Assembly (NCBI GenBank): GCA_045595965.1 | Contig: JAZOBN010000008.1 | Span: forward strand, 1 to 64,000 | DNA from: CAAGNP01 sp045595965 | GTDB lineage: Bacteria > Bacteroidota > Bacteroidia > Bacteroidales > UBA932 | Length of the DNA: 64,000 bases | Direction of reading: 5' to 3' | In this document: positions 1 to 8,227 of the stretch, in pieces | Layout: every line of letters starts with the position of its first letter | Numbering within the stretch: the stretch's first letter is position 1 | The notes under the pieces: model-generated | Databases searched by the model: none | Seen by the model: the letters and a program-made list of their open reading frames with translations, nothing else | What the model was told of the DNA's origin: nothing | Made by a program: the position numbers and the translations under genes

Positions 1-151
1 AAAAAGTTTTTTTAATAAACATTTAACCGATATTGTTAAAAATCTATTGAAATTTATATGTTATTTTATTTATTTATCTAACTTTGTGTTATTAAATCCC
101 TCTCTATGAAAGAGATACATTATCTTAACTGTCTGAGATTAGGTGATCATT

Positions 152-1354
152 CTAATACAATTTCTTAAGAATCATAGCATTTGCTTTATTTATTTTGTTT
201 GTGTCTATAGATGTTAAATAGATTTGAGTAATTGTTTCAGAATTATGTCCCATCCCTGCACTAATAACTGATATTGGAATATTATTATTTCTTGCTATAC
301 TTGCCCATGAATGACGTGCTGTGTACATAGTAATATTATTATTGAGATTTAATAATGATCCAATTGACTTAAGATGGGTATTTACCAATCTCAAAGAATT
401 TTTATACTGCAACCTCGATTCCTTATCTACATTGATGATTATAGGCAACAGATAGATAGAATATGGTAGATAATATTTATTCACTATTTCTTCCATACAT
501 TTTTCCCATTTGATGTAAAGAGTGTGACCTGTTTTCCGTCTCCTATAGGATAATATACCATTTGACAAATCTGATTTTTTAAGATACGCCATATCTATGA
601 ATGACATACCTCTTGTGTAAAATGAAAACAGAAACATATCTCTAGCGAAATCTTTTGAAGAGTTTATAGGAAGATCTAGTTGTTTTATTTTCTTGATTTC
701 ATTAATGGTAATTGCCCTTTTGACTGTTTTATCAACCCCTGTATATACATATTTGAATGGGAAATTATTCGTTATCAGACCACGTTCAACTGCACGATTA
801 TATACTGCACGAAGTATTCTCATATAGAAGGAAGAACTATTTCTTGTTAGACCTTTCTTTTGTAAATACGACTCATACATAGAGATAACAACAGTGTCTA
901 TTTCTTCTAATAATATGTCCTTATTATTATTAAACTTTTTGAAACTGTTTAATGTCGCTGAATACGTCTCAGATGTCCTTATTTTTCCTGAAATCTGAAA
1001 CTTATTGATTAACTCTTGCATAAAGCTGAAAAGAGTATATTCAGTTATTGAATAATTAAACGCATTGATTATATCACTGGTTGAAAAGCTAACATTTTTT
1101 TTCTTATATCTGTTTATAATAGCATCAAACCTATCCAGATCTGTTCTGAGAGAATCCTTAATTGAGTTCAAATATGATCTTCTACTTTCAGATGTTATTT
1201 TGATTTCATTTTTGATTTTGTCCCATTCCATCGGAAAAATCTTATAATTTGTTTTTTGTTGACATATTATTCTTTCATGAATAACTTGATAATAAATTGT
1301 CCCCTCATTTTCATTCCTATGCGAGGCGCGGAATTTCAGTTTTACACTTGTCAT
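152..1354 (-). CDS. Tyrosine recombinase / integrase
   Basis: Site-specific tyrosine recombinase of the full-length Bacteroidetes type, 400 aa from the ATG at 1354; an in-frame ATG at 1360 is the alternative start. An arm-binding domain fills about residues 1-85, a SAM-like core-binding domain about 100-195 and the catalytic domain about 210-395. Visible catalytic residues are Arg in FYTRGMSFIDM, Lys in RRRKTGHTLY, Arg in YTARHSWAS, His in GMGHNSET and the Tyr nucleophile in TQIYLTS. The first His of the usual HxxR box is Tyr, which I recall as common in this family. The gene is far more AT-rich than everything to its right, suggesting acquired DNA. It reads leftward out of the window, and no excisionase, tRNA or repeat partner is visible. 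It could serve an integrated element to the left, or be an invertase of the Bacteroides Tsr kind; the sequence does not decide. Confidence 0.93.
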   Translation of the reverse strand: MTSVKLKFRASHRNENEGTIYYQVIHERIICQQKTNYKIFPMEWDKIKNEIKITSESRRSYLNSIKDSLRTDLDRFDAIINRYKKKNVSFSTSDIINAFNYSITEYTLFSFMQELINKFQISGKIRTSETYSATLNSFKKFNNNKDILLEEIDTVVISMYESYLQKKGLTRNSSSFYMRILRAVYNRAVERGLITNNFPFKYVYTGVDKTVKRAITINEIKKIKQLDLPINSSKDFARDMFLFSFYTRGMSFIDMAYLKKSDLSNGILSYRRRKTGHTLYIKWEKCMEEIVNKYYLPYSIYLLPIIINVDKESRLQYKNSLRLVNTHLKSIGSLLNLNNNITMYTARHSWASIARNNNIPISVISAGMGHNSETITQIYLTSIDTNKINKANAMILKKLY

Positions 1355-1371
1355 ATACATAAATTTATATT

Positions 1372-1401
1372 AAAAAAAAGCACAAGTAAATCTACTTGTG
1401 C
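1372..1401 (-). terminator. Intrinsic terminator of the peroxidase operon
   Basis: Read on the minus strand, a perfect 9-bp stem (GCACAAGTA/TACTTGTGC, 1380-1388 with 1393-1401) closes a 4-base loop and is followed at once by eight T (the A run at 1372-1379). It lies 26 bases past the stop of the glutathione peroxidase gene and just before the recombinase start, so it ends the leftward three-gene operon and insulates the recombinase. Confidence 0.9.
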
Positions 1402-1427
1402 CCATAATCGTCTATAATACGTCTACC

Positions 1428-1901
1428 TTACAACAACTTCTCGATATCTTCTTCGAGCTCTTCTGGTTTGGTTGCTGATGGGTAGCGTTGGACTACGTTT
1501 CCTTCGCGATCAACAAGGAATTTGGTGAAATTCCACTTGATCCTTGCACCTGTAGGGGTGCTCTGCATCTCCTTAAGATATTTGAAGAGCGGTTCTTCCT
1601 CTTTTCCATTCACTTTTACCTTTGCAAAGAGTGGAAAGGTAGTATTGTATTTCAATGTGCAGAAAGACTCTATCTCCTCTATTGTCCCGGGAGCCTGACC
1701 TCCAAACTGATTGCAGGGGAAATCAAGAATCTCGAATCCTCTCTCCTTATATTTCTGATATAGTGCTTCAAGTCCGGCATATTGTTTTGTATGGCCACAT
1801 CCAGTAGCTGTATTGACTATAAGAAGGACTTTCCCTTTGAACTCCGACATTGGGACATCATCCCCTTTTTTCCCTTTAACTATAAAATCGTAAATACTCA
1901 T
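1428..1901 (-). CDS. Glutathione peroxidase (thiol peroxidase type)
   Basis: Reduces hydrogen or organic peroxides, in bacteria usually with thioredoxin as donor. At 157 aa it has the normal length of the bacterial family. Motifs: peroxidatic Cys in NTATGCGHTKQY (a Cys codon, not selenocysteine), the FPCNQFGGQAPG signature with the Gln and second Cys, and WNFTKFLVDREG carrying the conserved Trp and Asn. There is no signal peptide, so it is cytoplasmic. It is the last gene of a leftward operon, its start overlapping the stop of the MalY-type gene by 4 bases, with a strong terminator behind it. Confidence 0.95.
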   Translation of the reverse strand: MSIYDFIVKGKKGDDVPMSEFKGKVLLIVNTATGCGHTKQYAGLEALYQKYKERGFEILDFPCNQFGGQAPGTIEEIESFCTLKYNTTFPLFAKVKVNGKEEEPLFKYLKEMQSTPTGARIKWNFTKFLVDREGNVVQRYPSATKPEELEEDIEKLL

Positions 1902-3067
1902 AATGCTTTTTTTAATTGGTCCATTGCTTTTTTCAAAATCTCGCGAGAGGTCCCCACATTCATCCTCATGAACCCTTCACCTCCTGGGTTGAACATCTCC
2001 CCATCATTCAATGCAAGTCGTGCTTTATTGACAAAGAGATCGACAAGAGATTCATGATTCAATCCGAGTCCTCTGCAATCAAGCCACACCAAAAATGATG
2101 CCTGAGGTCTCAATGGTTTTACAGATGGGATGTTTTCAGCACAATAATTTATAACAAAATCAATATTACCCTCTACATACTTCAACATCTCTCTCCTCCA
2201 CTCCTCTCCATATTTGAATGCAGCAATAGTGGCTATTGGAGCAAACATATGTGGTGAATTCATCTCATTGGCAGATAGCCAGCTGAAAAACCGTTTTCTT
2301 ATCTCCGGCGATGGGACAACTGCATATGAACTGACAATACCGGCAATATTGAAGGTTTTTGACGGTGATGCAAAGGTGATACTGCACTCTGCCGCCTCTT
2401 TGGATACTGAAGCAAATGGGATATGTCTCCTCCCCCATAACGCCATATCGCAATGGATCTCATCTGAAACTACAAGAACGCCCCTTCTATGGCAGAAATC
2501 TGCAAGGTGTTTAAGGGTCTCTTCTGACCATAACATACCTGCCGGATTGTGTGGATTGGAGAGGATAAGCATTTTGCATCTCTGGTCACAGACCTTTTCA
2601 AGGTTTTCAAAATCCATTGAATATGTACCATCTTCCTCAAGCTTGAGGGGATTATGGACAATTTCATATCCATTCTTCTGGGGAACAAGTCTGAACGGAT
2701 GATATACCGGTGGTTGGATGATAATCTTATCCCCTTTCTGAAGAAGTGCATTTATCGCCATCCCAATACCTTTTACAATACCGGGAATAAATGTCAGCCA
2801 ATCGCACTCTACCTCCCAATTATGGTGTTCTGAAATCCATTTTTTTACTACGGGCCAAAGCTCCCGAGGTTGTATCGTATAACCGAATACAGGGTGTTTC
2901 ATCCTCTTCTTAAGGGCATTGACAATAAAATCAGGTGTTTCAAACTCCATATCTGCTACCCATAGGGGGATAAGGTCCTCTCTTCCATAAACCGAATTGA
3001 GTGCATCGGTCTTGAATGCCCCGCTCCCGCGGCGGTCCACTATTTTATCGAAATTGTATTTTGTCAT
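1898..3067 (-). CDS. MalY/PatB-family PLP enzyme (cystathionine beta-lyase type)
   Basis: Fold-type I PLP enzyme of the MalY/PatB group, 389 aa; characterised members cleave cystathionine or cysteine to pyruvate, ammonia and a thiol. Visible: the N-terminal RRGSGAFKTD and PLWVADMEFETPDFI family signature, LSNPHNPAGMLW, the PLP-phosphate and ring contacts VVSDEIHCDM, and the Schiff-base Lys in SPSKTFNIAG. The gene overlaps its neighbours by 4 bases at both ends (M28 peptidase upstream, glutathione peroxidase downstream), so translation is probably coupled. The substrate is inferred from the family; an aminotransferase role is possible. Confidence 0.92.
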   Translation of the reverse strand: MTKYNFDKIVDRRGSGAFKTDALNSVYGREDLIPLWVADMEFETPDFIVNALKKRMKHPVFGYTIQPRELWPVVKKWISEHHNWEVECDWLTFIPGIVKGIGMAINALLQKGDKIIIQPPVYHPFRLVPQKNGYEIVHNPLKLEEDGTYSMDFENLEKVCDQRCKMLILSNPHNPAGMLWSEETLKHLADFCHRRGVLVVSDEIHCDMALWGRRHIPFASVSKEAAECSITFASPSKTFNIAGIVSSYAVVPSPEIRKRFFSWLSANEMNSPHMFAPIATIAAFKYGEEWRREMLKYVEGNIDFVINYCAENIPSVKPLRPQASFLVWLDCRGLGLNHESLVDLFVNKARLALNDGEMFNPGGEGFMRMNVGTSREILKKAMDQLKKAL

Positions 3068-4506
3068 CTTTTGAAGCCCTCTATGAAACCGGTAACAAGT
3101 GTGAATACTCTGTTATAATTGGATGAGTAGAAATTCTCAAAGTTATCGCGTGGTGTGTGATAGTTTTTGTTTGTATCTCCATTGACTTCCATATACATTG
3201 CTGGCACCCCTTTCAATCCGAAAGGATAGTGGTCCGCATAGTCTTCAAATGGATCCTGCTGGAATTTCCCGAAAGGATTTTCCATTCCGCTATTTACTTT
3301 CTTCAAATATTCAAGCCCCTCTAATCCAGCATCAGAACTCTGACAAACAACGGTGTTTCCATTATCACCTATCATATCAAGTTCGAGAAAGAATTGTATA
3401 TCATCAAGTGGGAGAAGGGGATTGTCAGCATAGAAGAATGACCCGAGCAGATTATTCTCCTCAGAATCGAAGAAAATAAATACAATAGAGTATTCAGGCT
3501 GGTGTTTCCTAAAATATCTCATAAGGTTCAAAAGCATTGCACTTCCAGATGAGTTATCGTTTGCACCATAGAAAATATCTTCTCCACATACCCCCAAGTG
3601 ATCATAGTGACATGCCAGGATAAAATGTTTGTTGGGGTGTTTGCTCCCTGGGATATAAGCAATGATATTGTGGGCATCATTGTGAACCATTTCTCCCTCC
3701 ACATTGATCGAAACCTTTCTGGCATTATCGGGGAAGTTGGCATCAACCATAAACACCGGCATTGGGGTGTTGAAGTGGTTGCGGGATTTGAAATAAGGGA
3801 GCAGCTCTTCCCCTTTGCAGATAATTGCACCAACTTTCTTGAGTGGAACGAAGTATGTTTTATACACCTCAATCCCCGGATATGTATACATTGTCTCTTT
3901 GAATTTGTCCCAATCGAGGACTACAGCTTTGTTTCTGTATTTTCCGCTATCCATATGCTTGCAGAAACTTTCCGGATCAAGATATTTGTTATCTAGATAA
4001 ACCACATCAAGTTCCCCTTTATAGGTTGGAGAGAACTCCTTTAGGGTATAATCTACTGTATTGACAAGTCTCTTCCCATCCACAACAAGTTCCACAGCAC
4101 CTCTCTGAGCATTCAGAGGATGGGAGAAGTGTTGCAGATATGAGAGATGTTCTTCTGAAGCATCGCTCCAGCGTGCAGGATCAGATGGCGAGATTAGACT
4201 TTTGAATTCTGGTTGGAGAGGGTGCAGTTCCGGACGTACTTTCCCTTCCCACGCTTTATCTATGACCGATTGGGGGATAGGCCCTACCCCTATCGATTCC
4301 ATCTCTGAAATAATGAATTTTCCAGCTTTGACAGCTCCATCCATATAGTTGCTCCGGCCATAATACTCTGAGGAGGACAACTCTTTGACTACACTCACGA
4401 AGTACTCTTCAGATGGTGCAGGGACATTTGCGTTGTTTGTACAGTTTTGCATTGTAAAAGCAATCATTGTAATAAAGAAAATAATTGATCCTGACAGTTT
4501 TTTCAT
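3064..4506 (-). CDS. M28-family metallopeptidase, exported
   Basis: Zinc aminopeptidase of the M28 family, 480 aa, first gene of the leftward operon. An N-terminal hydrophobic segment (residues 1-20) ends at Cys22 in TMQNCTNN; that is a poor lipobox, so lipoprotein status is uncertain but export is likely. Metal and catalytic residues are recognisable: His and Asp in ACHYDHLG, bridging Asp in GANDNSSGSAM, Glu pair in FFDSEENNLLGS, Asp in ELDMIGD and the late His in DHYPFGLKG. The long region before the peptidase core (residues 40-260) may hold an inserted PA-like domain. It probably digests peptides in the periplasm. Confidence 0.9.
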   Translation of the reverse strand: MKKLSGSIIFFITMIAFTMQNCTNNANVPAPSEEYFVSVVKELSSSEYYGRSNYMDGAVKAGKFIISEMESIGVGPIPQSVIDKAWEGKVRPELHPLQPEFKSLISPSDPARWSDASEEHLSYLQHFSHPLNAQRGAVELVVDGKRLVNTVDYTLKEFSPTYKGELDVVYLDNKYLDPESFCKHMDSGKYRNKAVVLDWDKFKETMYTYPGIEVYKTYFVPLKKVGAIICKGEELLPYFKSRNHFNTPMPVFMVDANFPDNARKVSINVEGEMVHNDAHNIIAYIPGSKHPNKHFILACHYDHLGVCGEDIFYGANDNSSGSAMLLNLMRYFRKHQPEYSIVFIFFDSEENNLLGSFFYADNPLLPLDDIQFFLELDMIGDNGNTVVCQSSDAGLEGLEYLKKVNSGMENPFGKFQQDPFEDYADHYPFGLKGVPAMYMEVNGDTNKNYHTPRDNFENFYSSNYNRVFTLVTGFIEGFKR

Positions 4507-4571
4507 TATAATGTCATATTAGGTTTACGAGGATAAAATTAGATAAAAATCAGCAAAAATTAAATTTTATC

Positions 4572-4579
4572 TATCTTTG
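4572..4579 (+). promoter_or_regulatory. -7 element before metallophosphoesterase
   Basis: TATCTTTG fits the Bacteroidetes -7 consensus TAnnTTTG exactly, 29 bases before the ATG at 4609, with AAGGAG at 4591-4596 as an unusually good ribosome site for this genome. No clear -33 TTTG at the right distance. Confidence 0.55.
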
Positions 4580-4608
4580 GCACCTCTAAAAAGGAGATTG
4601 TTCCAATT

Positions 4609-5604
4609 ATGATGCTTGCATTCTGTCTTGTCTTAAGTTTGTTTATCGCCATTATTCCACATTTTTTGTGGTTTATAGGATGGATAGTGGGTAGAATTGT
4701 CCATTATAATATCCCCTATTACCCTTTCGGCTGGAGTGCTATGATTCTTGTCGTGATATTCTGGGCCCTTATGGCTTATGGATATTATATCGGGAGATGG
4801 AGGGTACATACTACAGCATTGGAGTATAGCCACAAGGAGATTCCTCACTCTTTTGACAATTTCAGAATTGTACACATTTCAGATCTCCATCTCTCTACTT
4901 TTGATGACCAGCCACAACAGTTGGAGAGGATTGTCGACTTGATAAACAGTCAGTGTCCCGATCTGGTTTGCTTTACAGGGGATTTGGTTACAGTGGGAAA
5001 ATCTGAGGCAGAACCTTATACTTCCACACTTAAAAGGATATCTGCCACACATGGGGTAGCTGCTGTTCTGGGAAATCACGATTTTCTGATATACAATTAC
5101 AGAACAGAGGAGGAGAAAAGGGAAAATGAGGTGACCCTACTTGAAGAATATATAAGGGAGGAGCTGGGTTGGAACTTACTGAGGAATCAAAGTGTAGAGA
5201 TACGGGGGTCAGAGGGTGATAAAATAACAATTCTTGGGATTGACAATATAAAGGGATCGGGGCAAGGATTCAGTACAATAGACCAGGGGGATATCAAAAA
5301 AGCTGCTGAAGGGACAGAGGGGTTCAGAATTCTCCTCTCCCACGATCCCAGTTTCTGGGAAACCGATATTGTCGGGAAAACAGAGATTCCACTCACCCTG
5401 TCGGGGCACACCCATGCAGCGCAGATCAGGGTATTCGGATGGAATCCCTCATCATTGATGTTCAGTCAGACAGACGGAAGATATGATATCGATGGGCAGA
5501 CCCTATATGTCAATATAGGACTTGGATGCACAGCCCCTTTCAGATTGGGGGCAAATCCTGAAATAACAGTAATTACCCTTAAAACAGCAGAGAATGACAG
5601 ATAG
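4609..5604 (+). CDS. Membrane-anchored calcineurin-type metallophosphoesterase
   Basis: YkuE-like metallophosphoesterase, 331 aa. Two or three hydrophobic segments in residues 1-65 anchor it to the membrane; the catalytic domain follows from about residue 85. Two-metal-site motifs are all present: ISDLHLS, CFTGDLV, LGNHDF, LLSHDPSF and LSGHTHAAQI. Family members hydrolyse phosphoesters such as UDP-sugars or lipid-linked phosphates; the substrate here is unknown. The MFS transporter gene begins 11 bases before its stop, so the two are co-translated. An adjacent second ATG at 4612 could also serve. Confidence 0.93.
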   Translation: MMLAFCLVLSLFIAIIPHFLWFIGWIVGRIVHYNIPYYPFGWSAMILVVIFWALMAYGYYIGRWRVHTTALEYSHKEIPHSFDNFRIVHISDLHLSTFDDQPQQLERIVDLINSQCPDLVCFTGDLVTVGKSEAEPYTSTLKRISATHGVAAVLGNHDFLIYNYRTEEEKRENEVTLLEEYIREELGWNLLRNQSVEIRGSEGDKITILGIDNIKGSGQGFSTIDQGDIKKAAEGTEGFRILLSHDPSFWETDIVGKTEIPLTLSGHTHAAQIRVFGWNPSSLMFSQTDGRYDIDGQTLYVNIGLGCTAPFRLGANPEITVITLKTAENDR

Positions 5605-6778
5605 ACCAAAATTATGGAGTGGAGATTACCTGAAAGTATGGATTGCAAATTTCCTCATGTATTTTGCCTTCTACCTTGTCACTCCCCTTCTCCCGCTCTA
5701 TCTCAGAGATGTATTTTTCGCAGATAACGCAACCATAGGGGTAGTATTGAGCGGATACACAATTACTGCACTAGCAATAAGACTCTTCAGCGGTTATATT
5801 GTGGACCGGTTCCCCAGAAAAAAGGTGCTTCTTCTGTGCTATGCCAGTTTTGTACTACTTTTCTTCGGCTATTATTTTACCGGATCTCTCCTCTTTTTTG
5901 CAGTAATAAGGACACTTCACGGTGGTCCATTCGGTATTACAACAGTATCGAGCAACACTATGGCGATAGATGTTCTTCATCCCGACAGACGTGCCGAAGG
6001 GATCGGTTATTATGGTTTGAGCAACAACATATCGATGGCAATCAGTCCATCTATCGGACTGATCGTTTACCACAACACCGCCAATTATCCCCTTATTTTC
6101 ACACTCTCAATCATTGTTGCTTTTACAGGTCTTATAATTGACACCACTATACGCAGCCGATACAGACAACCTGTATATGAGAAGAAAAAAATATCCCTCG
6201 ACAGGTTTATCCTTGTAAAGGGTTGGAGCCAGGGGATTACCATCATGGGTGTATCATTTGCTTATGGAATATTGGTCACCTATGTTGCCATATACAGTCA
6301 GGATGTTCTGGGAATCACCTCTGGAACAGGGGCATTTTTCATGCTCCTCGCATCTGGGCTGATAACTGCCCGTCTGACTGGCAACAAAGCGTTAAGGGAG
6401 GGGAAAGTGGTCAGAAACGCCTCTTTAGGACTCATTACAGCTATCCTGGGTTATATTATATTTATCACTGTGCCCAGCATCTACGGATATTACATTGCAG
6501 CATTCATTATCGGTTTCGGAAATGGAAACACCTACCCGGCAATGCAGACAATGTTCATCAATATGGCCCCCAACAGCCAGAGGGGAACAGCTACATCGAC
6601 TATCCTCTCGAGTTGGGATATAGGTATGGGGATAGGGATAATCCTCGGAGGTGCCATTTCTGAACACCTCGGAGGATATATGTCCGCGTTCACTGCCGCT
6701 CTGGCTTTCAATTTTGTCTGTACGATTTTCTTCTTCCTCTATGGAAAGGGGAGATTTCTGAAAGAGAGACTCAGATAA
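5594..6778 (+). CDS. MFS transporter
   Basis: Twelve-helix major facilitator, 394 aa. The family signature between helices 2 and 3 is visible as RLFSGYIVDRFPRKKVLL, and helix 4-5 has the proline/glycine-rich LSNNISMAISPSIGLIVY, which resembles drug or sugar efflux proteins. Substrate cannot be read from sequence. It overlaps the metallophosphoesterase by 11 bases and meets the leftward SIMPL gene tail to tail with one base between stops. Confidence 0.92.
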   Translation: MTDRPKLWSGDYLKVWIANFLMYFAFYLVTPLLPLYLRDVFFADNATIGVVLSGYTITALAIRLFSGYIVDRFPRKKVLLLCYASFVLLFFGYYFTGSLLFFAVIRTLHGGPFGITTVSSNTMAIDVLHPDRRAEGIGYYGLSNNISMAISPSIGLIVYHNTANYPLIFTLSIIVAFTGLIIDTTIRSRYRQPVYEKKKISLDRFILVKGWSQGITIMGVSFAYGILVTYVAIYSQDVLGITSGTGAFFMLLASGLITARLTGNKALREGKVVRNASLGLITAILGYIIFITVPSIYGYYIAAFIIGFGNGNTYPAMQTMFINMAPNSQRGTATSTILSSWDIGMGIGIILGGAISEHLGGYMSAFTAALAFNFVCTIFFFLYGKGRFLKERLR

Positions 6779-6779
6779 A

Positions 6780-7484
6780 TTAGTTTTTAAGGTAGTAGGT
6801 TACGGAGGTAACCACGCGCACTTTCTTGATGTGCGGAGTGTTCGAGTCACGGTCTGTGATGGTGAATGTCCCCTGGCTGGCAGTCTTGATCTTACCCAGA
6901 CGGCTGTCAGAGTCTTTGGCAAACTTCTCAGCTGTTTCGCGGGCATTTTTGGTAGCCTCTTCGATCATCTCAGGTTTGATCTCATTTAGACTGTCATATT
7001 GGAACTCCACAGGGTTCTCCCATTTGTTCCCACCGGTGACAATACCTTTCTTTAGAAGTTGTGACTGTTTGGCCATAAGGTCCAGCACCACATCCACCTT
7101 CTTGGTGCATACTGTGATGATATTGGTGGATATGTATCTAAATGCTCTGTCGTTTCCTCCATACTCATTGGCATATTTATCAGAGATGGCTGGTGTAGCT
7201 ACTGATATTTCTGCATCCTCTATCCCACCTCTTTTAAGGAAACTGATGATAGCTTCATTGCTGTAGTCGGTCTGGTCATAGACAGACTGTATATCATTTG
7301 CCATCACCTTATACACCACCGGCCATATAACCTTATCTGCCTTTACCTCCCTTTCGCATAGACCTTTTACATTTACTGTTCTGTCGAAAGAACGGAAATC
7401 ATGGACAGCTTTTGGTATCATCGCACCCAAAACCACCAGTCCAAACATTATGGCCAGCCCGCTAAAAAATTTCCCTTTGTCCAT
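6780..7484 (-). CDS. SIMPL (DUF541) domain protein
   Basis: 234 aa with one N-terminal transmembrane or signal-anchor helix (residues 8-27) followed by a SIMPL domain. Family features: the strand start VNVKGLCEREVKADK, repeated short beta strands, and C-terminal VRVVTSVTYYLKN. SIMPL proteins (for example E. coli YggE) sit in the periplasm and are linked to oxidative stress; the biochemical role is unknown. It is the last of three leftward genes, 10 bases after the 73-aa unknown gene. Confidence 0.9.
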   Translation of the reverse strand: MDKGKFFSGLAIMFGLVVLGAMIPKAVHDFRSFDRTVNVKGLCEREVKADKVIWPVVYKVMANDIQSVYDQTDYSNEAIISFLKRGGIEDAEISVATPAISDKYANEYGGNDRAFRYISTNIITVCTKKVDVVLDLMAKQSQLLKKGIVTGGNKWENPVEFQYDSLNEIKPEMIEEATKNARETAEKFAKDSDSRLGKIKTASQGTFTITDRDSNTPHIKKVRVVTSVTYYLKN

Positions 7485-7494
7485 ACTTACATGC

Positions 7495-7716
7495 CTATTT
7501 TTTGGAGAAAGCGATCTGAATCTGCTCGAATTGGGCTTTTACCTCTTTGGCGAGTTGTTTCTCTTCATCTGTCTTTGGACATCTTGCAGCCTTTTTCAGT
7601 GCTATTTCCACAGGTTCCACTTTTTGCAAAAAAGAGATCATTTCATCCATAGGGTCATTGGCAAGGATGTCAAGTTGCTTTTTCACCTCTTGCAAATCTT
7701 GTAGTTTCTTTGTCAT
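7495..7716 (-). CDS. Small helical protein of unknown function
   Basis: 73 aa, not recognised. The sequence is rich in Lys, Glu, Gln and Leu with heptad-like spacing (residues 1-35 and 50-70), so it is probably a small helical or coiled-coil cytoplasmic protein. No signal peptide and a single Cys in ARCPKTDEE. It lies between the Dabb and SIMPL genes with gaps of 29 and 10 bases and is very likely co-transcribed with both. The reading frame is intact and matches the operon spacing, which supports it being real. Confidence 0.75.
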   Translation of the reverse strand: MTKKLQDLQEVKKQLDILANDPMDEMISFLQKVEPVEIALKKAARCPKTDEEKQLAKEVKAQFEQIQIAFSKK

Positions 7717-7745
7717 AATAGTAAAATTTTATGAATGATTTATAA

Positions 7746-8042
7746 TTACACCTCCCAGTCACAAGCCACGCGTGATTCACGCACTTTCTTGCAGTATGAG
7801 GATATTTTCACATGTTCAGGGTGTACTTTGTATGCAGCAAGATCTTCAAGTGAATTGAATGTAGATACCATGCATGCGTCGTAGTTTCCGTCTACAACAT
7901 TTATCCCTACTTCACACGAGAGAAGTTCAGGGACAACCCCCATCAGCCCCTCCAGGTGTTCTTTCATCCATTGTGCATTCTCCTTTGCACTCAACCCTTC
8001 TGCCTCAGGTTTGAGTTTCCACATTACAATATGCTTGATCAT
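7746..8042 (-). CDS. Dabb (stress-responsive alpha/beta barrel) protein
   Basis: 98 aa, the normal size of a single Dabb domain. The start MIKHIVMWKLKPEA, the central LSCEVGINVV strand and the VHPEHVKISSYCKKVRESR helix are typical of the ferredoxin-like dimeric fold. Family members range from stress proteins to polyketide cyclases, so only the fold can be stated. First gene of a leftward trio, with a good promoter at 8074-8106. Confidence 0.9.
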   Translation of the reverse strand: MIKHIVMWKLKPEAEGLSAKENAQWMKEHLEGLMGVVPELLSCEVGINVVDGNYDACMVSTFNSLEDLAAYKVHPEHVKISSYCKKVRESRVACDWEV

Positions 8043-8073
8043 AAATCGGTTGAATTAATTTATCCTTTCTATA

Positions 8074-8106
8074 CAAAGATACTCAATTTTATCAGATTCT
8101 GGCAAT
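8074..8106 (-). promoter_or_regulatory. Promoter of the Dabb-SIMPL operon
   Basis: On the minus strand TATCTTTG (8081 to 8074) matches the -7 consensus, and ATTG (8106 to 8103) lies 21 bases upstream in the -33 position. The ATG is 31 bases downstream of the -7 box. Confidence 0.6.
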
Positions 8107-8177
8107 TTATACTCCCTTTCATACTATTCGACTACATTTTTGGAGAGGTGTTTGGAATATATCACACCATGGACCAC

Positions 8178-8207
8178 TTTACCGGTCGTAAATAATGATT
8201 ATATTTG
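8178..8207 (+). promoter_or_regulatory. Promoter of aldehyde dehydrogenase-msrA
   Basis: TATATTTG at 8200-8207 matches the -7 consensus; TTTA at 8178-8181 is a weak -33 box 18 bases upstream. The ATG at 8228 is 20 bases on. Confidence 0.5.
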
Positions 8208-8227
8208 ACAAAAATTAGGGGAAAAAG

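Noticed and set aside
79..86. TAACTTTG, an exact -7 box reading rightward
   Set aside because: There is no -33 element at the right distance and no rightward gene until 4609; in such AT-rich DNA the match is likely chance. Kept in mind only because invertible promoters sit near some recombinases.
101..115. Short hairpin TCTCT-ATGAA-AGAGA downstream of the recombinase
   Set aside because: Only five pairs, AT-rich surroundings and no T tract on either strand in the right place; too weak to call a terminator.
1065..1247. Open frame on the plus strand inside the recombinase gene
   Set aside because: Hydrophobic low-complexity product antisense to a recognisable gene, with no ribosome site; a by-product of AT-rich antisense sequence.
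1428..1901. Possible selenocysteine peroxidase
   Set aside because: The peroxidatic position is an ordinary Cys codon and there is no in-frame TGA.
8043..8177. Possible small gene or RNA in the divergent gap
   Set aside because: Apart from the two promoter boxes nothing structured was seen; short frames there have no ribosome site or family-like sequence.
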